DNA from: Osedax fenrisi
Taxonomy: Eukaryota; Annelida; Polychaeta; Sabellida; Siboglinidae
Direction: 5' to 3'
Assembly: GCA_964019155.1 (NCBI GenBank)
Contig: OZ025242.1
Coordinates: forward strand, 23,038,843-23,102,842
DNA: 64,000 nucleotides
In this document: positions 1 to 30,200 of the stretch, piece by piece
Layout: each line of letters starts with the position of its first letter
How positions within the stretch are numbered: position 1 is the stretch's first letter
Translations under genes and position numbers: made by a program
Notes under the pieces: model-generated
Seen by the model: the letters and a program-made list of their open reading frames with translations, nothing else
What the model was told of the DNA's origin: nothing
The model's database searches: none

Positions 1-559
1 ACTCAACTAAATTATTGTTTTTTACTGAATTCGGAATCAAAAAATGACTTGTTAGAAAGAAAAAAATAATCTACAAGCTGCAGCTTGTAGACTACATGTA
101 GACTACAACCTATCTTCTACTGAATGTATACAACCTCACCCAATTATCTCTTAACTGAAATATATAGCGTAAACTTCTAAAAAATTCCAAATGTAACTAT
201 TATAATGATAAATTAAACTGCTACTAACATGACTACAAACAGCTCTATAAAATAACCAATAAACTCTTATGTAGAATTAAGAAGATAATGTTACCTGACC
301 TAATAGATATGCTTCTATAGATAGCATATATTCTCCCTACATTCTCTTACTATTTTTTAAATAATATTAAAGTTATCTATGCTATTCTGAACAAAATGAA
401 TAAACAATACCTGACACCCAACTCTATTGTGACTAGGCCATTATGATACCCACAATTTACTTTGTTTTTTCCTTCCCACAACTACTGATATTTACAATAT
501 GATTGTAATCTCCAAATGTTCTTCACCCTCGGAACCCTCACCCCTACAAACTTTGAAAA

Positions 560-754
560 AGCACGCCTCAATATTGCACCAATATACAAACGTTTCATTG
601 ACGAATATTCGTTAAGGATATCCTTACAACTGGCATTATTCCTTCAGACCTAAACAATTCCATTATCAGCCCTTTTACAACAAAAACCCAACTCAACTAT
701 AATAATATATTATGTATACACTCTATAACTACAGACCCATCTCGAACAATAATA

Positions 755-794
<40 letters not shown>

Positions 795-1215
795 TATATA
801 TCATCTTTATCTTCTGACTAAACTACATAAGTAGTAATTACTCAATCGAGAAAGTCATTTACAAACAACCAATCTCATACCTCACTGCCAACAATTTACT
901 TTACCCTCAGCAAAGCGCCTTCAGAAAACTCCACAGCACAGAGATGACTATATATATATAGAGTACTACTCTAAGAGTAGGTACTATACTCACCTATGCT
1001 CTCCCTACTCGACGACCTACCGACATTAATTTGATAACGACCTCTCAACACAATTACTGCTTCTCGATATCTCTTCAGTATTTGACACCTTTAACTTAGA
1101 CTTACTTATCTATAGACTAAAACTAATTATATTTTGAAATCATACACTACTCTGTTTTTCCAACTACACTACTAACAGAAAATATAGCTCTAATATAAAT
1201 AAATCAATATCTAAT
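560..1215 (+). mobile_element. Decayed non-LTR (LINE) reverse transcriptase fragment
   Basis: Translating in shifting + frames gives the ordered signature blocks of a CR1/L2-type LINE reverse transcriptase. These are LTTGIIPSDLNNSIISPF (about 630-685), NYRPIS (about 730), NNLLYPQQSAFRKLHSTEMT (about 890-950), SVFDTFNLDLLIYRLK (about 1075-1125, the usual 'SAAFDTVDHDILLxRL' block) and FSNYTTNRKYS (about 1155-1190). The blocks are in the right order but separated by stops and frameshifts, and the catalytic 'F.DD' box is not seen. This is therefore a truncated, dead copy. The clade assignment is from memory of motif style and is tentative; identity as a LINE RT is fairly sure. Confidence 0.8.
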
Positions 1216-2413
1216 ATATTACTAAATTTGGCATATATTAAAAAATATATATGTATAATAATTGTTAATATTTTACAATTAACTTAGACAAGGTAAGACT
1301 ATGCACATTTATTACACCCTGGCGTAATTAAATAATAGAAATGTTATACTATAACTATAATCTTAATATAATAAATTACAATATTATTCTATTATATTAA
1401 AAATAATATTTATATATTCATACCATAGAGAAATAGTTTCTATCTAGCTCAAGGATTCATACAATAATTTACGAATTTACATATGATCCTTATAATTATT
1501 TGAATTATTATAATATATTATCAAGTCCTTGATATCATATAATATGTTATAATAGGATTATAGCCACAGATATATACTTAATACCTAATTATATAATCCG
1601 TGATTATATATAATTTGATTCCTATAAATTATAGGAAATAAAAGAAGTTATAGTATTTTATATATGATCATCTTTTATTAAATAACGTATTGAATATAGA
1701 TTGGATATATATTTCTATATAGAAATTAATATTTAAAATCAATTAGTTTAAATCTCATGAATCATGTAATACTAATTTGTACCACTATTGTTTAATATTT
1801 AAAGATATTTATATTTGTTTATGTAACTCAGGTGACATACCCTCATTAATAGCCAATGATGTTTCAATGAATCCAATGGAAATGCATGTATTTTATACTA
1901 ATGGTGACCTGTGAACCCCGGGTGTTTCGATCAATGTTTTCTTTCAATTAGCTTTTCCAATAAATGTATTAATTTCTTATAATTGTAACACATTTTAATA
2001 TATGTCTCTTTTTTAAAATTATAATATATATATATCCAAAACAAGTTAGTTTATTAAGATATTATTTGTATTTTTACTTACATAGTTTTCTATAATGTGT
2101 TATTTTACTTCTCTGTTTTACCTGCTAAATACAATGTATTTTATTCCTACATTATTCTTTTAAATATGTGGTGTAATTTAGTTTAAATATTTATTGTAAT
2201 TTAAATTGTATGTAGGTATGTTTTTAAAATTGTCGTTTATTCATATATTTATTATACAATTCATTTACAAATTATATTAAGTAAAATAGTAAAATAGTAA
2301 AATTCTTAAAATTTAATTAGAATCCATTTTTGTAATATGCATTTGTAAAATAATTTGATAACATTATTATAAATATTATATTAAATATTACTATTACCAT
2401 AGTTAGTTTAATT

Positions 2414-2632
2414 AAATAAATATAGAATACATATTAATAATAGTTATTATAATAATTATATCTTATATTATTTATTCAATATATAAATAATAATAGTTTA
2501 CGATTGAATAGTGAACATGTTAAACATGTTCACTATTCAATCGTAAACTATTATTATTTATATATTGAATAAATAATATAAGATATAATTATTATAATAA
2601 CTATTATTAATATGTATTCTATATTTATTTAT
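2414..2632. repeat. Long near-perfect palindrome (about 107-bp arms)
   Basis: The left arm begins with AAATAAATATAGAATAC and runs to about 2520. The right arm is its reverse complement, ending near 2632, with the centre at GTGAACATGTT-A-AACATGTTCAC. The arms match almost base for base over more than 100 bp with a one-base spacer. A partial third copy of the same arm sequence follows at about 2655-2755. This is most likely a foldback-type MITE or a recent inverted duplication. Confidence 0.85.
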
Positions 2633-4936
2633 TAAACATGATGTTTCATTAAATTGTAATAATTATATCCTATATTAAATATAATATTTAATATAAGATA
2701 TTATTATAATATAATATTATTTATTTAATATATAAATAGTAATAGTTTACGAAGGAACAGTTAATATATATATATGATATATGTACTACATAATTATGAT
2801 AATGTAGTGAATTGTACAGTACTTATATTTAATATAATTATTATAATATTATAATAATATTAGTAATATAATTTCATTAAAAGTATATAGTCTATAATAT
2901 AAAAATGGATGTACTTTATAATAAAGTTTATTAGTATATAAGTAATATTTACTGGTATAACGTACAAATAACTATACAAACATTGTTTGTGACAATACTA
3001 AAATTAAAAAAAATAATATTTTATAAATTAAATTAATTTGACTTACTAAGTAACTAAGTAAGTTACTCAATATAATATTAATTTTTATTATGACTTGTAA
3101 AATGAATACAATTAAACAAATATTTAAAAACCTAATTAGTGCTATGCTTTGTTCTTTGTATATACTAATTTAAATTCATTTAATAAATATTTTGGAAGTT
3201 AATTTTAATTATTATAAAAATATTTATATATCTATTTTAAATAGTATTTAGAATGATATTTTTATAGAGATATTAGTTAATTATTAAAAGGTAGTGCATT
3301 TTCGTAAATATAATTATTATATTACTATATAATTATTATAATACAATTATTTAAAGAAATTATTATTGCTATCAATGGTGTATTTTTTTTAATATAAAAA
3401 AAAATATAAAGTTCATTATAATTAGTATTCAAACTACGATATTTCTTTCTTAAAGTAGAATTAATATTCATAAATAGGTAATTTCAAATAAGTATTATAT
3501 TGGTATGTTATCATTTAATAATTTACTACATATACGTGCAATAAAAATGTATTTACCTATCAATTATGATAACTACACTTAATTCATATGACTGAATATA
3601 ATTATGTGTGTGTACATTAAACTTGTGAAAAAATGTATAAATATACATTTATTATATAAATATTTTGTAAATATTTATATAAATAAACTTTTTTAATTTT
3701 AAAAGATTTATCATCTAGATACACAGACATTTTATAGAGAATATAAGTATTATATAACAATCTCTATTTACAAGTGTTATTATAAATGTGATGACTTATT
3801 TAGTTAGTTTGTTATAGTTATAGTTACAGTAGAAATATAAAGGTACATAATCATTCTATTTATTATTATAATAATGCCTTTTTATAAAATAATTATTCAA
3901 ATAATAAATAATGTTTATTTCTAAATAATTTATTTATTAAATAAAATAGATTATCAATGTTATTTATATGTGAATTTGTTTATAATATAAACTTTATTTT
4001 ATAAACAAATATTTTGTTATCTTATTAACATTATAAACTATAATCAAGGACATGATGTCCGCTCGCTATCTCTGCAATGATTTATACTTTGTGTACATAT
4101 AATGATACTTTTCAGTGCTATATTAATTGTATTTCAATGATTTAAATCTTTGAATCAAAGATATTTATTTATCTGTCAAATTATAATGTATTCATATTTT
4201 TAAATTGTATTTCTATATAAATATTTTATTAAAAATACAAATTTATTTATAAATTAGATTCGAATTTAACAATATTTTTTTATATTATTTATGTCGACAT
4301 TCCAATTAATATAATTTGTGTATTAAATTATATTATAAATTAAAGATTGTCATATCGAAATCATTGATTTAAAAACGAGTTTGGCATTGCTTTTTGTATC
4401 AAATTCAAATTTGTATTCCTGGACCATGATGCAATTCAATAAAATCACTCAAGTGGAAAATAAAAATGTCACTAAATATGAATTAGCAGACGTGTCCTGT
4501 CCTTGCTATAACATTATATAGAAATTAAACTGATACTATATGCATATTTATCACAAATTGCTTCATGGTAATTAAATCAATACATGAATTATTTCATTTT
4601 AACATGTATGTATATGAAAACATTATACATTTTATCAATCACAAAATTTAATAATTAATGTATTTTTATCACTACTAATTAGTGAATAGTAGGTACTAAT
4701 ACTTAATTAATTTTAAACTATTAATAATTATGTTTATAAGTGAGTTTTTTTATTATTTCAGCAATAATTATGTAATTATATTTTTATATATAATAGTTAT
4801 TTTATCATCATGTAATATTCTATGCAATAATTTGCATGATATATATATATATATATATATTGTTATATTGTTATATTATAACTATATATACACAAAATCA
4901 TAATAACTGTGATGGATTGATAGATTCTAATGAATT

Positions 4937-4937
<1 letters not shown>

Positions 4938-4974
<37 letters not shown>
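4938..4974. repeat. (TA)n microsatellite
   Basis: An uninterrupted run of TA dinucleotides. Similar long TA tracts occur throughout the window, for example near 7209, 11669, 15487, 17879, 42187, 56168 and 62226. Confidence 0.9.
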
Positions 4975-4977
<3 letters not shown>

Positions 4978-5415
4978 AGAGCTACTACATTATCTGTAAT
5001 ATCTGCAATAAGAGCTATTTCAGATGAATAGGCTCTTTATATATTAGCTATTGTCACTTTTCAAGTGATTTATTATTGCTGCTACTGATTCTGACCCACT
5101 TGCATATATAATATTACACCCATAACATATATCTATGTTATAAACTATATTCTATATATTAAATTTGTCAATTCATTAATATATTAATGTGCCTTTCTTG
5201 AATTTATTAATTTTATTATATAATTATGATATATTTATTATCATGTGTTTATTTTAAACTAACAAAAATATAGACATAATATAATACTTTATATAGTGAA
5301 ATAATAATTAATAAGTTAAATATTTCGTTATATTAATATATATATATATATATATTTATACATTATATATATACATTGTATACATTATTTCTTAACTTTT
5401 TTAGATTAAACAAAT

Positions 5416-20675
<15,260 letters not shown>

Positions 20676-20777
20676 ACACCCGACACTACTACATCCACTA
20701 GATCTTTATTTATTCATATTGCATTTGTATCTTTGGAACTACTGCAATACATCTATCCCCCCTCTTTATTAATATAT

Positions 20778-20809
<32 letters not shown>

Positions 20810-21059
20810 GTATTTGTATATATATATATATTTGTGTATATATATATGTATAATGTAATATGGTTATCTAATCTATATTTCACTTGTGAGACCTATTGAA
20901 GCCATGTTACAGGTTGAGTCACTGTGTGTACCTACGCTACAACCTGGTAACGCCGCCGCATTACACTTTTATATATAGTGTTTCTGAACTCAGCTTACAC
21001 TGTCTTCTCTTCACTATAACATTATTATTATGATTATTATTTATTGTTAGTCTAAGATA

Positions 21060-21073
21060 AATAAATTAATAAA
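21060..21073 (+). terminator. FAR1 polyadenylation signals (two AATAAA)
   Basis: AATAAA at 21060-21065 and at 21068-21073, about 390 bp after the FAR1 stop. On the opposite strand a TTTATT at 21040-21045 gives an AATAAA for the convergent PSPH gene. The two 3' UTRs would therefore meet or overlap by a few tens of bases. Confidence 0.55.
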
Positions 21074-21239
21074 GAGTACAACAATTTGCACAAATTCAAT
21101 TGTATAATATATGCGAGACCTTAACTTTCAAGAAAGTTATGCAAATGTTTATATTATATATATTATTATTATTTATAAATTTCTTATTATTATATTAAAT
21201 AAAATATTAAATTTAGTTTTCTTCTATAGTTTATTAAAT

Positions 21240-24200
21240 TTATAATTTAATAGATGAATTATTTGAGCATTTCAATATTTCAATTAATGTGGAAAAGTTA
21301 TGGATATAGAAATCCTTGGCTTTCTGAACGACTCTCAATCTTCTAACGACACCTCCATATCCGATGAACAAGCTCTATTGAACATGTGGTACTGATTATG
21401 TTACGAGTTCTATAGTCCACACACTCATACCTACCACTTGAGGTATTGTTTCCGCATCGGTGATTCCGTCTCCTATCATGGTGATTTCGGTCTCGCCGGT
21501 CTCCGCCTTGATATCCTCCATCACTTTCAGTTTGCCACCGGTACGACAAGTCATCTTGGTGTCATCGAAGCCTGTGTAGATACCTGCGTATCGCTTGATG
21601 TTATGCTGCCGCCGCGGCTTTCATATCGTACTATATATCATACTTTTTATATCGTATAATTCGATTTAAGGGGTCTTTACAAATAATTAGTTGATTAGAA
21701 TAAATTTAACAAAGTAGACATATTAGATAACAATAATCTATGCGATATATTTGAATGTTTACGACGAATATGTAAGCATACCACGAACCGTGTTCGTCCC
21801 AAGTGATCTTATTACAATAAACGTGAGTGGGAACGGCAATCTTTAGAATGTCGGCTACTCTCCAGGCTATAAACTCCACTCCCCCGGTTACCAAGAATAC
21901 CTGAACGTTTCTAGCATGAAGCATTCTTATCAGCTTCCTGTAGACATGTGTGTGTGTGTGTGTGTGTGTGCGTGTGTGTGTAATATGACAGTAGTGCAGT
22001 GCCTTTTTTAGAATTTGAAAGTGAGGGCTAATTCAATAAATAATTATTTTGTTTTGAATTGTATATGTAAAATCTAATAAAATACATCTACTGATTTTTA
22101 CTAAATAAATAGGATTGATATAATTGATAATGAAAATAAAATCTGATTTTTTTGTGGACACAAATTTAAAAGCTGGTAGCAAAAAATAATAATAGGAGGG
22201 CAATTTCTCACAAAGAAATCCCAGTAGAGTAACATATTACACAACAATGTTACATGACATTTGTGTAACATTTTACCAATGATATGTCACTTGTATATAT
22301 TTACTTGAAACAAATTTTAATGCTAAATAATTTGAAATATAGATGGCAATACTATCGTTTTAAATAATTTCAATAGTGAATTGTCAAAGTATTGTTACAA
22401 AATGGGTCTTAAAATATTATTTAGAAGTGATTTTATATAATTGTGTATAAATTAATGATCGGCTCTCGTTAAAACCATAGATGCCTTAACATGAGAGTGG
22501 CTTCGAAGGGACATTAGAGCCATATATGGTTATAAGTGAAAACTTCATCTAAGTTCCTGGATGGGATGAAAGGACTCCACCAAATAACAATAACAATAAC
22601 ATAATACTTTAGAATGTTACAAAATGTGTATAATTTTACATTGAAAATGGATCCATTGATTTATTATATTTATCGGATATGGCTTTAGATTTTATTAAAA
22701 TTGTTTCGTAGTAAGTCTAAAATAATATTATATTCCTAAGACAAACTCTATAAATTAAATATTTATTGTATTCAAAAATATACATAACATTTCATTTATA
22801 AGTGATATATTTTTCAAATTTACATGTAAACAAATAAACTACAAATAAAATTAAAATAAACATTTATCAGTACATATTTAACAGTTCATTATTGACATAT
22901 CTTTCCTTCGGAATATCTTCACACTACAAAGCAGTGGTTAATCGCAGTTACCTTACGTTCGGAGTTAATCTAATCGATAGATCCAGAGTTTCTAGGTAGT
23001 CGCGGATTTCAGAACGACTAGGTTTCAGCTTGTCGAGTCTCTCTTTGAAGCTCTCGTGGAAATCCATTTCACCGTTCATCGCAAGTTGTGTTCTACGAGA
23101 GGGTGCCGTATATAGTATCGGGCTCGCGGTATTTATAAGGACGGTATTACTGTTACAATTCGCTATGGGGTCGATGGTAAATATCGTATTTTAACGATAT
23201 TATGTAAAAATGCGCTTTAAAAGATTAGTGAGGGTTTGAATTTTTAATATATTTTTGAGTATTTTAAAAGAAAAAACCTTTTTCTTACTATATGTTTAAT
23301 TTAAATATTTATATATATATATATAGTTATAAATACAAATAGAAATTCTTTACGATACAGATTTATTCTAAATAAATTTAAATTTCAAGTAAACATATTT
23401 ATTATTACAAAATTTATCATACACTAAGTGAGCGTGATTATAAAAAAAACATCATTCTGAGTAAATTGAATCTATTTTAAAATAACATTAACATTTTAGT
23501 TAATACATTTTTATTTCTTATTCTACTTTCTAATATTTAATTATATTTTATATTTATATATTATTTTAATATTTAATTTAAATATATACATGGATAAATT
23601 GTTACAAATAATATTATATGTGTTCTATTTTACTGTTATCATTATACTGTTATAACTTATTTTCCTATTGGTGTTTTAGAATGTGTTATTTTATTTTGTA
23701 TGTTATATTTCTCATAAAATCATGATTTAATGACCATTAAAATATTATTTTTCATATATATTAGATTTACAATACAAAAATCTGTGAATATAAATTTATT
23801 TGGAAAAATTTCTATTAATTTGCGCCTAAAATTTATATTTTGGTTGCAAGAGCGTCCAATTTCGTCCAATTTGTGACTAAAACTGATACTATTTAGGCAA
23901 TCTTACGTACAATGTGCGCCTAAAACTGATACTATTTTAGGCACTCTTGCGTACAATGTGCGCCTAAAACTGATACTACTTTAGGCACTATTGCGTACAA
24001 TGTGCGCCTAAAACTGATACTACTTTAGGCACTCTTGCGTACAATGTGCGCCTAAAACTGATACTACTTTAGGCACTATTGCGTACAATGTGTACCTAAA
24101 ACTGATACTACTTTAGGCACTATTGCGTACAATGTGTACCTAAAACTTATAGTACTTTAGGCAATCTTACGTACAATGTGCGCCTAAAACTGATACTAGT

Positions 24201-27200
24201 TTAGGCACTATTGCGTACAATGTGCACCTAAAACTGATACTACTTTAGGCACTATTGCGTACAATGTGCACCTAAAACTGATACTACTTTAGGCACTATT
24301 GCGTACAATGTGCACCTAAAACTGATACTACTTTAGGCACTATTGCGTACAATGTGCGCCTAAAACTGATACTACTTTAGGCACTATTGCGTACAATTTG
24401 CGCCTAAAACTGATACTACTTTAGGCACTCTTGCTTACAATGTGCACCTAAAACTGATACTACTTTAGGCAATCTTGCGTACAATGTGCGCCTAAAACTG
24501 ATACTACTTTAGGCAATCTTGCGTACAATGTGCGCCTAAAACTGATACTACTTTAGGCACTATTGCGTACAATGTGCGCCTAAAACTGATACTACTTTAG
24601 GCACTATTGCGTACAATGTGCGCCTAAAACTGATACTATTTAGGCAATCTTACGTACAATGTGCACCTAAAACTTATAGTACTTTAGGCACTATTGCGTA
24701 CAATGTGCACCTAAAACTGATACTACTTTAGGCACTATTGCGTACAATGTGCGCCTAAAACTGATACTATTTAGGCAATCTTACGTACAATGTGTACCTA
24801 AAACTGATAGTACTTTAGGCACTATTGCGTACAATGTGTACCTAAAACTGATACTACTTTAGGCACTATTGCGTACAATGTGTACCTAAAACTGATACTA
24901 CTTTAGGCACTATTGCGTACAATGTGTACCTAAAACTGATACTACTTTAGGCAATCTTGCTTACAATGTGCACCTAAAACTGATACTACTTTAGGCACTA
25001 TTGCGTACAATGTGTACCTAAAACTGATACTACTTTAGGCACTATTGCGTACAATGTGCACCTAAAACTGATACTACTTTAGGCACTATTGCGTACAATG
25101 TGCACCTAAAACTGATACTAGTTTAGGCACTATTGCGTACAATGTGTACCTAAAACTGATACTATTTAGGCAATCTTACGTATAATGTGTACCTAAAACT
25201 GATACTACTTTAGGCACTATTGCGTACAATGTGCACCTAAAACTGATACTACTTTAGGCACTCTTGCGTACAATGTGTACCTAAAACTGATACTACTTTA
25301 GGCACTATTGCGTACAATGTGCGCCTAAAACTGATACTAGTTTAGGCACTATTGCGTACAATGTGTACCTAAAACTGATACTACTTTAGGCACTATTGCG
25401 TACAATGTGCACCTAAAACTGATACTATTTTAGGCACTATTGCGTACAATGTGTACCTAAAACTGATACTACTTTAGGCACTATTGCATACAATTTGCAC
25501 CTAAAACTGATACTACTTTAGGCAATCTTACGTATAATGTGCACCTAAAACTGATACTACTTTAGGCACTCTTGCGTACAATGTGTACCTAAAACTGATA
25601 CTACTTTAGGCACTATTGCGTACAATGTGTACCTAAAACTGATACTATTTAGGCAATCTTACGTATAATGTGTACCTAAAACTGATACTACTTTAGGCAC
25701 TATTGCGTACAATGTGTACCTAAAACTGATACTATTTAGGCAATCTTACGTATAATGTGTACCTAAAACTGATACTACTTTAGGCACTATTGCGTACAAT
25801 GTGCACCTAAAACTGATACTACTTTAGGCACTATTGCGTACAATGTGCGCCTAAAACTGATACTACTTTAGGCACTATTGCGTACAATGTGCGCCTAAAA
25901 CTGATACTATTTAGGCAATCTTACGTACAATGTGCACCTAAAACTTATAGTACTTTAGGCACTATTGCGTACAATGTGCACCTAAAACTGATACTACTTT
26001 AGGCAATCTTACGTATAATGTGCACCTAAAACTTAAAGTACTTTAGGCACTATTGCATACAATTTGCACCTAAAACTGATACTAGTTTAGGCACTATTGC
26101 GTACAATGTGTACCTAAAACTGATACTACTTTAGGCACTATTGCGTACAATGTGCACCTAAAACTGATACTACTTTAGGCACTATTGCGTACAATGTGTA
26201 CCTAAAACTGATACTATTTAGGCAATCTTACGTATAATGTGTACCTAAAACTGATACTACTTTAGGCACTATTGCGTACAATGTGCGCCTAAAACTGATA
26301 CTACTTTAGGCACTATTGCGTACAATTTGCGCCTAAAACTGATACTACTTTAGGCACTCTTGCTTACAATGTGCACCTAAAACTGATACTACTTTAGGCA
26401 ATCTTGCGTACAATGTGCGCCTAAAACTGATACTACTTTAGGCAATCTTGCGTACAATGTGCGCCTAAAACTGATACTACTTTAGGCACTATTGCGTACA
26501 ATGTGCGCCTAAAACTGATACTACTTTAGGCACTATTGCGTACAATGTGCGCCTAAAACTGATACTATTTAGGCAATCTTACGTACAATGTGCACCTAAA
26601 ACTTATAGTACTTTAGGCACTATTGCGTACAATGTGCACCTAAAACTGATACTACTTTAGGCAATCTTACGTATAATGTGCACCTAAAACTTAAAGTACT
26701 TTAGGCACTATTGCATACAATTTGCACCTAAAACTGATACTAGTTTAGGCACTATTGCGTACAATGTGTACCTAAAACTGATACTACTTTAGGCACTGTT
26801 GCATACAATTTGCACCTAAAACTGATACTACTTTAGGCAATCTTACGTATAATGTGCACCTAAAACTGATACTACTTTAGGCACTCTTGCGTACAATGTG
26901 TACCTAAAACTGATACTACTTTAGGCACTATTGCGTACAATGTGCGCCTAAAACTGATACTAGTTTAGGCACTATTGCGTACAATGTGTACCTAAAACTG
27001 ATACTACTTTAGGCACTATTGCGTACAATGTGCACCTAAAACTGATACTACTTTAGGCACTATTGCGTACAATGTGTACCTAAAACTGATACTATTTAGG
27101 CAATCTTACGTATAATGTGTACCTAAAACTGATACTACTTTAGGCACTATTGCGTACAATGTGCACCTAAAACTGATACTACTTTAGGCACTCTTGCGTA

Positions 27201-30200
27201 CAATGTGTACCTAAAACTGATACTACTTTAGGCACTATTGCGTACAATGTGCGCCTAAAACTGATACTAGTTTAGGCACTATTGCGTACAATGTGTACCT
27301 AAAACTGATACTACTTTAGGCACTATTGCGTACAATGTGTACCTAAAACTGATACTACTTTAGGCACTATTGCGTACAATGTGTACCTAAAACTGATACT
27401 ATTTAGGCAATCTTACGTATAATGTGTACCTAAAACTGATACTACTTTAGGCACTATTGCGTACAATGTGCACCTAAAACTGATAGTACTTTAGGCACTA
27501 TTGCGTACAATGTGTACCTAAAACTGATACTACTTTAGGCACTATTGCGTACAATGTGCACCTAAAACTGATACTACTTTAGGCACTATTGCGTACAATG
27601 TGTACCTAAAACTGATACTAGTTTAGTCACTCTTGCATACAATGTGCACCTAAAACTGATACTACTTTAGGCACTATTGCGTACAATGTGTACCTAAAAC
27701 TGATACTAGTTTAGTCACTCTTGCATACAATGTGCACCTAAAACTGATACTACTTTAGGCACTATTGCGTACAATGTGTACCTAAAACTGATACTATTTA
27801 GGCAATCTTACGTATAATGTGTACCTAAAACTGATACTACTTTAGGCACTATTGCGTACAATGTGCACCTAAAACTGATACTAGTTTAGGCAATCTTGCG
27901 TACAATGTGCGCCTAAAACTGATACTAGTTTAGGCACTATTGCGTACAATGTGTACCTAAAACTGATACTACTTTAGGCAATCTTACGTACAATGTGCAC
28001 CTAAAACTTAAAGTACTTTAGGCACTATTGCGTACAATGTGCACCTAAAACTGATACTACTTTAGGCACTATTGCGTACAATGTGCACCTAAAACTGATA
28101 CTACTTTAGGCACTATTGCGTACAATGTGCACCTAAAACTGATACTACTTTAGGCACTATTGCGTATAATGTGCACCTAAAACTGATACTACTTTAGGCA
28201 CTCTTGCGTACAATGTGCGCCTAAAACTGATACTAGTTTAGGCACTATTGCGTACAATGTGTACCTAAAACTGATACTACTTTAGGCACTATTGCGTACA
28301 ATGTGTACCTAAAACTGATACTACTTTAGGCACTATTGCGTACAATGTGTACCTAAAACTGATACTACTTTAGGCAATCTTACGTATAATGTGTACCTAA
28401 AACTGATACTACTTTAGGCACTATTGCGTACAATGTGCACCTAAAACTGATACTAGTTTAGGCAATCTTGCGTACAATGTGCGCCTAAAACTGATACTAG
28501 TTTAGGCACTATTGCGTACAATGTGTACCTAAAACTGATACTACTTTAGGCAATCTTACGTACAATGTGCACCTAAAACTTAAAGTACTTTAGGCACTAT
28601 TGCGTACAATGTGCACCTAAAACTGATACTACTTTAGGCACTATTGCGTACAATGTGCACCTAAAACTGATACTACTTTAGGCACTATTGCGTACAATGT
28701 GCACCTAAAACTGATACTACTTTAGGCACTATTGCGTACAATGTGCACCTAAAACTGATACTACTTTAGGCACTATTGCGTACAATGTGCACCTAAAACT
28801 GATACTAGTTTAGGCAATCTTGCGTACAATGTGCGCCTAAAACTGATACTAGTTTAGGCACTATTGCGTACAATGTGTACCTAAAACTGATACTACTTTA
28901 GGCAATCTTACGTACAATGTGCACCTAAAACTTAAAGTACTTTAGGCACTATTGCGTACAATGTGCACCTAAAACTGATACTACTTTAGGCACTATTGCG
29001 TACAATGTGCACCTAAAACTGATACTACTTTAGGCACTATTGCGTACAATGTGCACCTAAAACTGATACTACTTTAGGCACTATTGCGTACAATGTGCAC
29101 CTAAAACTGATACTACTTTAGGCACTATTGCGTACAATGTGTACCTAAAACTGATACTAGTTTAGTCACTCTTGCATACAATGTGCACCTAAAACTGATA
29201 CTACTTTAGGCACTATTGCGTACAATGTGCACCTAAAACTGATACTACTTTAGGCACTATTGCGTACAATGTGTACCTAAAACTGATACTAGTTTAGTCA
29301 CTCTTGCATACAATGTGCACCTAAAACTGATACTACTTTAGGCACTATTGCGTACAATGTGCACCTAAAACTGATACTACTTTAGGCACTATTGCGTACA
29401 ATGTGCACCTAAAACTGATACTACTTTAGGCACTATTGCGTACAATGTGCACCTAAAACTGATACTACTTTAGGCACTATTGCGTACAATGTGTACCTAA
29501 AACTGATACTAGTTTAGTCACTCTTGCATACAATGTGCACCTAAAACTGATACTACTTTAGGCACTATTGCGTACAATGTGCACCTAAAACTGATACTAG
29601 TTTAGGCACTATTGCGTACAATGTGTACCTAAAACTGATACTACTTTAGGCACTCTTGCGTACAATGTGTACCTAAAACTGATACTACTTTAGGCACTCT
29701 TGCGTACAATGTGCACCTAAAACTGATACTATTTAGGCAATCTTACGTATAATGTGTACCTAAAACTGATACTACTTTAGGCACTCTTGCGTACAATGTG
29801 CACCTAAAACTGATACTATTTAGGCAATCTTACGTATAATGTGTACCTAAAACTGATACTACTTTAGGCACTATTGCGTACAATGTGCACCTAAAACTGA
29901 TACTACTTTAGGCACTGTTGCGTACAATGTGCACCTAAAACTGATACTACTTTAGGCACTATTGCGTACAATGTGCACCTAAAACTGATACTACTTTAGG
30001 CACTATTGCATACAATGTGCACCTAAAACTGATACTACTTTAGGCACTATTGCGTACAATGTGCGCCTAAAACTGATACTAGTTTAGGCACTATTGCGTA
30101 CAATGTGTACCTAAAACTGATACTACTTTAGGCACTCTTGCGTACAATGTGTACCTAAAACTGATACTACTTTAGGCACTCTTGCGTACAATGTGTACCT

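Larger units (their letters stand above)
1..5415. other. AT-rich intergenic region upstream of FAR1
   Basis: No intact gene is visible here. The stretch is strongly AT-rich with many (TA)n runs, for example around 757-792, 4835-4861 and 4940-4974. It contains the decayed LINE fragment and the long palindrome listed separately. The last few hundred bases before 5416 should hold the FAR1 promoter and 5' UTR, but no promoter element can be told apart from the background TA-rich sequence. Confidence 0.6.

Noticed and set aside
22458..22606. tRNA gene or tRNA-derived promoter
   Set aside because: GGCTTCGAAG loosely recalls a B box, but there is no cloverleaf and no A box. Kept only as a possible retroposon tail.
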